Below, one piece after another: positions 12,801-19,230 of a stretch of DNA of 64,000 nucleotides. The notes under the pieces were generated by a model. The model had not been told where the DNA came from, did no database searches, and worked only from the letters and a program-made list of their open reading frames with translations. Numbering within the stretch: position 1 is the first letter of the stretch; each line of letters starts with the position of its first letter. Source of the DNA: Spodoptera frugiperda (taxonomy: Eukaryota > Arthropoda > Insecta > Lepidoptera > Noctuidae); the NCBI RefSeq assembly GCF_023101765.2, contig NC_064215.1, forward strand, positions 4,216,001 to 4,280,000, read 5' to 3'. The position numbers and the translations under genes were made by a program.

Positions 12801-15800
12801 CCGAATTGGTGAGGAGTGTTCTACTTATGGAAATGCTAACCGCTTTTATGTGCCAACGTTTATCTTTAAAATAAAGGGAAAAAGTCAAGAGGCAATTAAC
12901 TCTTAAACTTTGTCAGTGGAGTATATTTCTAGTTTTAGAGCCAGTTTCACAATGTCTGGATAGCCACTATAGTCCAGTCATTTGGTAGATAAAAAGGGGG
13001 TTACCTGGAATGTTTTCCGGGAGTTTTGAAAATTGGTGAATTTATAGATTTGAGTATGCTCTTTTCGAATTTCAACTTTGCCACCTCGTACACCCGCCGC
13101 TCGCGCCGCCATATTGAAAAAATGGCGCCTAAAAACGGTTTTTTATTAATATCTCCGTTCCGACGCATTTTACGAAAAAATATTTATCTACAAAATTAAA
13201 CTAGAAAAAAAATCCTACAATTTATGTATTGATAACTTTTTCATAAAATCAATAGTTTTTGGCGTACGAGCGCCGCAAAGTATTATTAGTCCAGTCAAAT
13301 TAGGATTTCACCTCGGAATTTGAGATACCCAGCTGTAATTTTGTATATACTTGTATATTGACTGCCTGAAACTTGTCTCAAAACCTACATATGGTAGGGT
13401 GTAAGCAACTATTAAATTTTAAGGTCCAAAGGTCCCAAAAAACGTTATTTTGCGCTTTTTTGGAAATATCTCATTCCCTATGGGTTTTTGGTATTTGCAT
13501 TGAATACCAATATTGTAGAATACAAAATTCTCTACAACTTTTGTCTAAACTTTTTTTTTATACGGTGCACCGTTTCCGAGATAGAGGGGAGAGCGCGCGG
13601 TCACTGCACCTCTTCAAAAAATTTTTTTCGTCTAACCTATCCGTGATGGTTGTCTATGGATAGGCCATTAAAAATACGTCATGGTTCCTACAACCATTTT
13701 TCGTCAAAATCAATTGTTTGAAAGATAGACACTTCCAAAGTGGAAAAATGAGGTCTATCGAATGTGTCCTGCCCTCTAACTTTTAAAATAAGTGAGTAAG
13801 AAAACTAAAAAAAATATATGCTGTAGATTTTAAAGGAAACTTTCAAAGAAAATTGGTTTGAACGAGATATCATAATTAGTTTTTAAGAATTGATACATTT
13901 AAAAAAAACACATTGTTTGTACACGTGGTGGTGCAGATAAATAATACTTTGCGGCGCTCGTACGCCAAAAACTATTGATTTTATGAAAAAGTTATCAATA
14001 CATAAATTGTAGGAAATTTTTTCTAGTTTAATTTTGTAGATAAATATTTTTTCGTAAAATGCGTCGGAACAGAGATATTAATAAAAAACCGTTTACAAAC
14101 AATGTGTGTTGTACAAACAGGTTAGTTTCGGTAGGTTCCTGTTTCTGATGTTATATGTGTTATGTTATATGTTCCACCGTGTCCTCCGGGCGGTCTTCGC
14201 AGTGATGACACCCGGGCGTTTCCTCCCGCCCAATCAAAAACAGGATCCTACCGAAATTCCTGTGTCCGGTAAGCACCTGCGTGAGGCGGTAGGTGAGGAC
14301 GCCATGGCGCCTCTCTAGCCACTCCTCAAACAGGGGACTTACCTCTGCAATGACAGCGAGCCCAGCCCTCGGTTGCGACAGTCGTTGCTACACAACACAC
14401 AGTTTTTGTACACGTGGTGGTGCAGATAAATAATACTTTGCGGCGCTCGTCCGCCAAAAACTATTGATTTTATGAAAAAGTTATCAATACATAAATTGTA
14501 GGAATTTTTTTCTAGTTTCATTTTGTAGATAAATATTTTTTCGTAAAATGCGTCGGAACGGAGATATTAATACAAAACCGTTTTTAGGCGCCATTTTTTC
14601 AATATGGCGGCGCGAGCGGCAGTTGTACGAGGTGGCAAAGTTGAAATTCGAAAAGAGCATACCCAAATCTATAAATTCACCAATTTTCAAAACTCCCGGA
14701 AAACTTTCCAGGTAAAACTACCAAATGACTGGACTACTATGTCCCAGATAAATTTGAATTAAAAACGTAATTTGTATGAACTATCTGTCACATACGTTTA
14801 TCGAGTACTTATATGAAGGTGGTGAAACAGGCGCTTAGAATATTATACTGAATTTTAGGAATTTTATGACATACAACTATTGTTCGTAAGTTAGGTACAA
14901 TGCCCGAAATAATACAATAACTAACCATTGCTTTCAAAAGTCTAAAGCAAAACTTTACACAGAACCTATTGAAAAAAAATTGAATGACTAACTCAGCTAC
15001 CTGACTCAAGAGGTGACCCACCTCTTCCTTTGTTTACCGACACAAATAAAAGAAAATTTAAAAAAAAACGAAAGATAAACATAATCACCTCACTCACTGT
15101 CCTTACTTAAGTACATTATTTACTTGAAGAATTACCTTAATCCATTATTTATTAACCTTAGGTACTCTTAGTACAACCCATCTATTAAACGACCGCTCGG
15201 CTTATTTCATTATTCACAACCACGTTTTAGGTGAGACCTAGGTACTTAGAATAATTAAGCTTCCTTATTCCAAGCTCTGGTTTAGGTTATGACGTTTGAT
15301 AGAGTTTTGCCATTTTCGTTTCGTGAATTAAAGTTGGTATTTCATACTATACGTAACGTACGGAATTCATATTTATTTTTACTTCAGGTAAGTATATAGG
15401 ATAGCTACTGCATTTTGGTCTAAGCTAAGCAAAAAAAAGTACTTTGGAGGAAGGAAACAAAGATTTAGATTTATAATAACTACTTAATAAATATAATTTA
15501 AACTTAATTACGAAAAGAGGAGAATGGACCTAAATGGACTATAATATTTGCTGTTTATTATGAAAATATATGAACAGAACTGTGAAAGAATAAATTCTGT
15601 ATATTTTAGTATTAAAAATAATTAAGAGTTAAAAAAATCAATTCGTTTAAGGAAATAGCCTACAAGATCCGTAGAGAAGTCCAAGTCCTCCTTAGCAACA
15701 AAGACGCAAAACCAATGACGTCATCAATTGAAAAAAAAATAGTCTGTGATGTAAAAAAAAGAACTATTTACAGTCAGATAAGATACTTGGAATAATAACC

Positions 15801-18800
15801 TTGAAGACGCTTGATTGCTCAAAACTGGTTTAAATATGAATAATTTATCGAAATTTATACAAAGTTGACACAATAAATTGATTGGAAAATCAAAATGTTG
15901 GTCGCCCGAACAGGGACTTGAACCCTGGACCCTTGGATTAAAAGTCCAATGCTCTACCGACTGAGCTATCCGGGCCGTATAAACGTTGGCGAAATAACGG
16001 GCCATATAAAAAGATAGCGTGGACGGTGACTCGTCGTAGCGAACAAATAAAATGTGAATCACGTTTGTTACCGACTTTGGTAAATATTATTTTTGATTGT
16101 GAAATACTATTATACCACTATCAATAATTAAACTGATTCTGTTTGGAGTGCCTAAATTATCAAATATGAACAAAAAGTAGATTTTTTTTAGAGAGTTCGA
16201 TATTACTATATTTTTAGCTTCGGTTAGTCCAATGTACTTCACTATTCAATCGATTTATTACTTCACTTTTATATTGATTCGATTTATTATTTTTTTCTTT
16301 TATAATAACCTGGTCCTGACAATGACGGACACGACAAAAAAAAAATGTTTCAGAATCGATCTATTCATCCATGTTTAGCGTTTAGCAACTCGAGGGTGAT
16401 TCATTTAAATTATTTTTAATTTTTCTATAGATTTAAAAGCAACCGGACCTTGAAATAATCAAGAAACGTAAGTAATAATTTGTATGAATATTAGTCCTCC
16501 GAGATATTTGTTCTTCATTCATTACTAACCATATAAAATGGCTTAAAATAACCGAAGTACTCACTCATGAAATAATTACTTTGTTAAGATTAAAATATTA
16601 TATAACATAGCGCTAATACCATTATTATTTACGTTCTAACTAGAACTTAGTTAGATTGTAAATATGTATGCGCCCATTCTAAAATTCTTTATTATTTAAT
16701 GAAGTTTTGCTAATCCATCAAGGAATTATGTTTTAAACTTATTATTTTTCTCAAAAGTTAAACTTTATTTGATAACTTTAGTATCTACATAATTTATTTA
16801 TATTGTTTCATCGTATCAATGTTTAATTAATTACAATATCTACGTTTTCTACAATCTGTGCTAGTACAATTGATTACCATTTCAATGAATTTTTAACAGT
16901 TAATCAAATAAAACATGAACGTGAACTTGCCGCTCATGTTTTCCCAAATAGTCAGCTCAATTAATTTAACCAAAGTGGATTAATATTCTAATGATTCTAT
17001 TGACTCCTGTAAAAGATGGTAGAGACGATATTAGTGTAAAAAAGATATTTTAAAATAGATAATTATTTACAAGTTAAAAAAGGAGCACTATATTATCTCA
17101 ATAGTCAATGTTACCTTTTATCCCTACTCTCCTCATATAGAATTTTAACATTTTTCGTAATTTAAACAAAATATATCGCCCGAACAGGGACTTGAACCCT
17201 GGACCCTTGGATTAAAAGTCCAATGCTCTACCGACTGAGCTATCCGGGCCGTACGAAGTCTCACAAAACGAGCCAACGGTATCCAAGCAATTGAACAAAG
17301 AAACCAAAAGAGGTAGCTTCAATTGTTATTTTTTTTCAATGTTGCTTTATTTGTATTCTTCTTGTCTAAGTTAACATGAATGGGTTACATAAATCAATAA
17401 TGAAAGGCGTTTGTAATATTGGTTCTACCATTGGCCCTTTTTTCATTTTGGCACGGTTCCCTGTCCCGACCTAAGCTGTATTGTATTACGAATGGTTATT
17501 TCGACTCAGCTTATATAGCCCGGATAGCTCAGTCGGTAGAGCATTGGACTTTTAATCCAAGGGTCCAGGGTTCAAGTCCCTGTTCGGGCGATCACCTTTT
17601 TGCTTTTGGTTATAAATACAAGAAACATTTTTATATAAAATTTTATTTTGTTTGAAAGAAAGAAAGAAGGAGAATTGTTCTTGTTTTGCGTTTAAGCTTA
17701 CTTTTATAAAACGTTTTTAATAAAGGCATGTCTGTTGCAGACGCTTTTAACTGGAATGTAGAGGAAAGTATAATATTTTCAGTATTTTCAGTGTTAGCGC
17801 ACTGGGACGATTAATTATGAAGTTGTTGACAGTTGAACCACAGAGGATTTGCATTTAAAACTTCGTTGAACTTAATTTGGCTGGAATACTCGAAACAATA
17901 ATACATTAATTTTATTGTTTTATTTATCCAACTGTTTTAAACAATAAAAAGGGTGAAAAATACGTCTATAATTGTATGAGCAGCAGCGTTAGCCAAGTTG
18001 ACTATCTAAAATCAAAATCAGAAACAAAACAAAAGCATAGGTATTAAGGTATTGTTGATAAGTCACTTTAGATTATTTTAAAACAGATGATGGAGTTTCT
18101 TGCTTGTTCTTTTCCATTCAAAGCTACACTTTGGTATGAAAGCTCTATCTTCACTGACGGAAACAATTCGCATTTGACGTTTCAAAAATGCCTAATTAAG
18201 GATTAATTGAAATAAATGCTTTGACTTTGACTTTAATTACCATTCGATTTATTTCATTTTACAGCGTAAAAGAATTTAAATACTCAACTTGGCTAGAAAT
18301 GCCGATTTACAAACCTGGTTGTATTATAGATATGTCTAAAATGAATTATTTTAAAGTAAATTGATTAGGTGTCTGTCTAAGTGACATTTTCATAGATTGA
18401 CTTAGACATCGCACCCTGTGCCATTACTCCAATTAACTCCTAATATGATTAGATACGTGAGATAAAATGATATTAGCTATAAAGCTATTAGATGATTAAC
18501 AATTACATGTCTCAACACTTCTCGTAGAGCTGTTCATTTAGTAATTAATAGGTACCTACTGTGAGAACTTACGGTTGGTAACATATCATTTTACTCTTAA
18601 ATACCTTTTCAATTAATCTTGAACCTTACTACTACACATTACAGTCGAAAATATATCAACATATTATCGTTTTTACCTACATAAAAACATAGACCCATTT
18701 TAGGCAGATTTTATCCATTTCAGCCGATCTCAATTTTCACACGTTTAAAAATGTTTTATCGTAGTAAACGCGAAAGTGTGAAGGATTTTGACATTGAAAT

Positions 18801-19230
18801 GGGTTGGCATTTCGCAGTCTTGGTTTCGAAATTACTTTATTCTGTTTTTGAAACCACATTTTAATTTTAGTACTGTAATTTGAAAATTGGCCGGTCTAAA
18901 ATGGCCTAGCTTCCCCCAATAGCAATATGTTAATCGAAAATAAAAATAAACAATTCTGAATTTTAGTCACTGCTCAAATTGAGCTCATTTAAAATCGTAT
19001 GAATTTATTTCAAATAATCTCTGATTGCAATAAATATCAGATTAAGTAGATACATAAAATGAGATTCTAAATCATTCTGCAATAATAGAAATTAATATAA
19101 AAAGAGAACCACTTACTTCGACAGGATTGCATTGTATGTTGGACAGGAGGGCAGCGGCTAGCGCGCCCCACACGAGCGTTCGCCTGCAGGCGCGCCGGCT
19201 CAAATTGACACCGTGCTTCAATGACGTCAT
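626..19230 (-). CDS. Nhe2: Na+/H+ exchanger (SLC9A/NHE family, Nhe2-like), 15 exons, 3' end uncertain
   Basis: This gene encodes an electroneutral Na+/H+ antiporter of the plasma-membrane NHE1-5 group, which exchanges cytosolic H+ for external Na+. Fifteen exons with GT-AG borders join without a phase clash into about 845 residues. Residues 1-38 form a signal peptide ([14 protein letters not shown] core). The fourth membrane segment at 173-196 has the family string [11 protein letters not shown] at 179-189. D250 ([14 protein letters not shown]) and N278-D279 ([12 protein letters not shown]) match the transport aspartates, and GGLRGAVAF lies at 469-477. A region at 539-581 resembles the calcineurin-homologous-protein binding stretch, and a basic tail (R/H/K-rich, 681-727) follows. 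The motifs match SLC9A1-3 better than the NHE6-9 types, hence Nhe2-like; the symbol is inferred. Intron 1 is 7.9 kb with three tRNA genes and intron 2 is 4.1 kb with a nested antisense gene. The C-terminus either ends just past exon 15 or continues leftward. Confidence 0.93.
808..2046 (-). other. NHE intron 14
   Basis: AT-rich intron sequence of about 1.2 kb. I see no repeat family or further exon with confidence, though the open frame up to 923 leaves room for one. Confidence 0.5.
2047..2152 (-). CDS. Nhe2: Nhe2-like exon 14: acidic tail segment
   Basis: Inferred exon from a TTTACAG acceptor to a GTATTC donor. It reads [20 protein letters not shown] and on to KSPR, an acidic stretch, in phase with exon 13. 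Its GC content and codon use stand out from the flanking AT-rich intron. Confidence 0.75.
2632..2698 (-). CDS. Nhe2: Nhe2-like exon 13 (67 nt)
   Basis: Inferred tail exon between a TATTCCAG acceptor and a GTAAAA donor. It fits the frame from exon 12 and hands over phase 1 to exon 14. It reads [20 protein letters not shown]. No motif is recognised, so support comes from splice sites and phase only. Confidence 0.65.
2760..2911. mobile_element. MITE family C, complete copy
   Basis: About 150 bp with inverted ends CCCTTAGTAYGAGTTTG and CAAACTCGTACTAAGGG, and an inner palindrome (GAGAGCGCGTTCGG against CCGAACGCGCTCTC). It lies in an NHE intron. Copies recur at 32013 and 35709. Confidence 0.8.
2951..3091 (-). 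CDS. Nhe2: Nhe2-like exon 12: basic tail segment
   Basis: Codes residues 681-727 (47 codons). It begins [20 protein letters not shown], as in NHE tails, then becomes very basic ([19 protein letters not shown]). The acceptor is TCTTTAG and the donor GTAAAG. The exon is too short and split to stand out as an open frame; it was found from splice sites and homology. Confidence 0.85.
3310..3354. repeat. Hairpin in NHE intron 11
   Basis: Arms of about 18 bp (GTAATCACAGGACAGAGA and a one-mismatch complement) around a short loop. It would form a stem in the NHE pre-mRNA. Confidence 0.5.
3753..3891 (-). CDS. Nhe2: Nhe2-like exon 11
   Basis: Codes residues 634-680. The tail string [20 protein letters not shown] followed by FRR is characteristic of NHE1-3 family tails. 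The donor is GTATGT. The frame runs on to an in-frame stop at about 3579, so intron retention would truncate the tail. Confidence 0.9.
3975..4132 (-). CDS. Nhe2: Nhe2-like exon 10
   Basis: Codes residues 582-634 of the cytoplasmic tail ([20 protein letters not shown], then [14 protein letters not shown]). The acceptor is TTTGCAG and the donor GTAAGT, ending in phase 2. Confidence 0.9.
4250..4375 (-). CDS. Nhe2: Nhe2-like exon 9: juxtamembrane tail
   Basis: Codes residues 540-581, exactly 42 codons. The string [23 protein letters not shown] matches the conserved juxtamembrane region of NHE1-5, which in vertebrates binds calcineurin-homologous protein and phosphoinositides. The donor is GTACAT, a non-optimal site. 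Confidence 0.92.
4488..4696 (-). CDS. Nhe2: Nhe2-like exon 8
   Basis: Codes residues 470-539. It holds [15 protein letters not shown] and the last membrane segment ([23 protein letters not shown]). It ends with the start of the cytoplasmic tail ([13 protein letters not shown]), phase 0. Confidence 0.95.
5273..5356 (-). CDS. Nhe2: Nhe2-like exon 7 (84 nt)
   Basis: A short exon coding residues 442-470, phase 1 on both sides, so it could be skipped without shifting frame. It reads [13 protein letters not shown], then FVMSYGG, leading into the GLRGA motif of exon 8. Confidence 0.92.
5697..5914 (-). CDS. Nhe2: Nhe2-like exon 6
   Basis: Codes residues 369-442. It begins [20 protein letters not shown], the conserved GI.M..YV..N.S..S loop of NHEs. 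Membrane segments [10 protein letters not shown] and [17 protein letters not shown] follow. The acceptor is TTTTCAG and the donor GTAAGT. Confidence 0.95.
5989..6216 (-). CDS. Nhe2: Nhe2-like exon 5
   Basis: Codes residues 293-369. After the split Thr codon it carries two hydrophobic segments ([19 protein letters not shown] and [20 protein letters not shown]), matching NHE transmembrane segments 8 and 9. It ends in phase 2 at GTAAGT. Confidence 0.95.
6301..6526 (-). CDS. Nhe2: Nhe2-like exon 4: transport aspartates
   Basis: Codes residues 218-293. It contains [18 protein letters not shown] (D250) and [15 protein letters not shown] (N278-D279), equivalent to human NHE1 D238 and N266-D267 in the ion-translocation site. 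All key residues are present, so the exchanger should be active. The acceptor is CAACAG and the donor GTAAGT. Confidence 0.96.
6613..6876 (-). CDS. Nhe2: Nhe2-like exon 3: amiloride-region membrane segment
   Basis: Codes residues 130-218 from a TTTCAG acceptor to a GTAAGT donor. It holds [18 protein letters not shown] and the highly conserved [18 protein letters not shown] of transmembrane segment 4, the region that governs amiloride sensitivity in the family, then [14 protein letters not shown]. Confidence 0.95.
7146..7177. repeat. 13-bp perfect inverted repeat upstream of the nested gene
   Basis: AACCAAAAAGAAT and its complement are separated by 6 bases, about 170 bp before the nested gene's start codon. 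It could be a regulatory palindrome or chance in AT-rich DNA. Confidence 0.5.
7350..9743 (+). CDS. Intronless Cys/Lys-rich protein (797 aa) with xxxPxC hexapeptide repeats, nested in NHE intron 2
   Basis: I do not recognise this protein. It is an uninterrupted 797-codon frame in AT-rich DNA. It starts at the first ATG after an in-frame TAA (7338-7340) and is followed by an AATAAA at 9798-9803, so it looks like a complete transcription unit. It lies wholly inside an intron of the exchanger gene on the other strand. No signal peptide or membrane segment is visible. Cysteines cluster at C236, C238, C245 and C247, and in a CPNC knuckle at 356-359. The most striking part is a set of hexapeptides xxxPxC giving C-x5-C spacing: C417/423/429, C462/468/474, C484/490/496/502 and C527/533/539. 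The C-terminus (759-782) is strongly basic. Metal binding or a disulfide-linked structural role would fit; a restricted-expression (for example testis) role is only a guess from its intronless nested layout. Confidence 0.9.
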   Translation: MSPDSKANKLLHTKSYPSVYDIFGDTSYNHLIHSMGMTKPGANSVLQAAGGESAQHSMGYDYVISKSTNYVTSERYHKLIEETTCKNAAPSTSTIFYDLDDIAKRHSFHCLTELTISNSNLIKKTRMAPSPNGLGEKSESISPEYITQMHAIPRDSKELSPKKVKKKSSQVSSEMTLLREDENMHDLNNHYHNNKLPERPQKFWSFAKYRTEYTKPIPEEKRLRKKDKGKHTEDPCPCQLFSYACPCIDNKSLSELVNVSKSLINVTDQITSTSKIVEEGKVNKSKKAKRELVREDKPTNTSVVQMIEVIVPNEKKESAINAARKNEIPISNDKSNDEKHAKNKNKSRKMSRRVLCPNCKEKVDVVISISTTEEDTSLKYKHSSIYHSKEIPSTTAYACRASPNGPTIKKINHSDLCLHEPPCELVPVCQILPTDNNFYNGNNKKSSVPKSTPRVIRITKACRHHPPCTVAPSCQRANVLKNNCEYIPPCLHRPRCVNLPLCVPFSKSLHYEETTNKVGDDMEVSDCPHVPKCKFIPVCEHDSIANPMNHQINIVSRVANACEFMNDYNSPAFLLNAKSPCATNSFSPCQVNPNLCYAADHYTCISDKSCQFEASHKPNEVKNNQSHETIIFIRDVGCQFRNKDYSPKDSADHSKGSSKSFDFLDVKMGNYYTNMHTMRYEDKNTSPLSGEDFSFTTISSSLDLESECPSHGRHHVVPNHRRRTGFMPKSAFVTAFSSVPESQSSKYEVDNKLDAYPVKSRRNFLKGKYRKMFSVKRRRKSKSGNRSNNIPIMVKNG
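9798..9803 (+). promoter_or_regulatory. Poly(A) signal of the nested gene
   Basis: AATAAA, 55 bases after the TAG stop of the nested 797-codon gene, on the same strand. Confidence 0.7.
9810..10960. other. Remainder of NHE intron 2
   Basis: No gene seen. A 16-base direct repeat (CAAACGCCGCAAGTAA) occurs at 9991-10006 and again at 10011-10026, period 20. The rest is unremarkable AT-rich sequence. Confidence 0.5.
10968..11241 (-). CDS. Nhe2: Nhe2-like exon 2
   Basis: Codes residues 39-130. The acceptor is TTTTTCAG and the donor is GTGAGT after a split Gly codon. The first two thirds are a Pro/Gly-rich, hydrophilic extracellular loop. The exon then reads [19 protein letters not shown], which starts the first exchanger membrane segment, and ends in AKIG, which joins to FH in exon 3 as expected for NHEs. 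Confidence 0.9.
11346..11534 (+). mobile_element. SINE-like retroposon family A with target duplication
   Basis: The body at 11360-11518 begins GATCCGGAGCTGCGGACTAC and ends CCCCCTCAAAAAAAAA. It is bordered by near-identical AAGGTAAGTTCC(C)TTT, a target duplication of about 15 bp. The variable-length duplication and A-rich tail indicate LINE-driven retroposition. At least eight further copies or fragments lie in the window. Confidence 0.8.
11864..12055. mobile_element. MITE family D copy 1
   Basis: Inverted ends of about 45 bp (TTATCGGCTTACTCACGTAA with a near complement TTACGTGATTAAGCCATAA), followed by the shared tail AATTAATTAGTA...CTCACAAAAGTTAT. Copies recur at 36480 and 56543. Confidence 0.75.
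12480..12562 (-). mobile_element. Family A retroposon fragment
   Basis: A diverged piece with GTTCCTACTCCTGC and GAGCCGGAGCCCCG, the central part of family A in reverse orientation. A possible other end lies near 12273-12295. Confidence 0.65.
12971..14735. mobile_element. Transposon with ~310-bp terminal inverted repeats
   Basis: The ends AGTCCAGTCATTTGG and CCAAATGACTGGACT are flanked on both sides by ACTAT (12966-12970 and 14736-14740), a likely 5-bp target duplication. The left arm runs to about 13292. The right arm runs from about 14430 to 14735 and matches over its whole length with few differences. An extra partial right-arm copy sits at about 13917-14099, and an R1-type LINE fragment lies between the two. 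The interior (13300-13900) has no coding capacity I can support, so this is a non-autonomous element. Confidence 0.82.
14150..14340 (-). pseudogene. R1-clade LINE reverse transcriptase C-terminal fragment
   Basis: On the minus strand this translates to [20 protein letters not shown] followed by a CHHC zinc-knuckle-like string. It closely parallels the larger LINE fragment at 61209-61970. It is a short, dead piece between two copies of the right arm of the surrounding transposon. Confidence 0.75.
14741..15900. other. NHE intron 1, unassigned stretch
   Basis: AT-rich sequence between the inverted-repeat transposon and the first tRNA gene. No repeat family or gene recognised. Confidence 0.5.
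15903..15975 (-). tRNA. tRNA-Lys (anticodon UUU)
   Basis: A 73-nt cloverleaf on the minus strand. The acceptor stem is GCCCGGA/TTCGGGC, box A is TAGCTCAGTCGG, the anticodon loop CTTTTAA sits on a TTGGA/TCCAA stem, and box B is GGTTCAAGTCC. A TTTT run follows at the 3' side as a Pol III stop. The mature sequence is identical to the two other copies nearby. It lies in NHE intron 1, same strand as the exchanger. Confidence 0.97.
15976..17176. other. NHE intron 1, spacer between tRNA genes
   Basis: About 1.2 kb of strongly AT-rich sequence with no gene or repeat recognised. Confidence 0.5.
17177..17249 (-). tRNA. tRNA-Lys (anticodon UUU), second copy
   Basis: A 73-nt copy identical in the mature part to the one at 15903, same strand, with a downstream TTTT. 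The flanks differ from those of the other copies, so the duplication is old or the copies are kept identical by selection. Confidence 0.97.
17518..17590 (+). tRNA. tRNA-Lys (anticodon UUU), third copy, opposite strand
   Basis: The same 73-nt sequence on the plus strand, 268 bp from and divergent to the second copy, with TTTTT shortly downstream (about 17597). It is transcribed against the exchanger pre-mRNA. Confidence 0.97.
17600..19110. other. NHE intron 1, exon-1-proximal part
   Basis: AT-rich intron sequence. No gene, tRNA or recognised repeat. Confidence 0.5.
19117..19230 (-). CDS. Nhe2: Nhe2-like exon 1: start codon and signal peptide
   Basis: Codes residues 1-38 and ends at a GTAAGT donor in phase 0. 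The ATG lies in a strong Kozak setting (GCCGCCATGA). A basic stretch is followed by the hydrophobic core [10 protein letters not shown] and a plausible cleavage near Q-C-N, typical for NHE signal peptides. The sequence ATGACGTCAT at the start codon is a perfect palindrome containing a CRE-type TGACGTCA. Confidence 0.88.
19221..19230. promoter_or_regulatory. CRE-like palindrome over the NHE start codon
   Basis: ATGACGTCAT, a perfect 10-bp palindrome with the TGACGTCA core bound by CREB/ATF factors, overlaps the exchanger's ATG. A regulatory role is possible but unproven. Confidence 0.4.

Noticed and set aside
15724..16062. Open frames of 112 and 78 codons over the tRNA genes (also 17419-17655)
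   Set aside because: Both contain the translated tRNA-Lys sequence ([20 protein letters not shown]), a well-known spurious translation.
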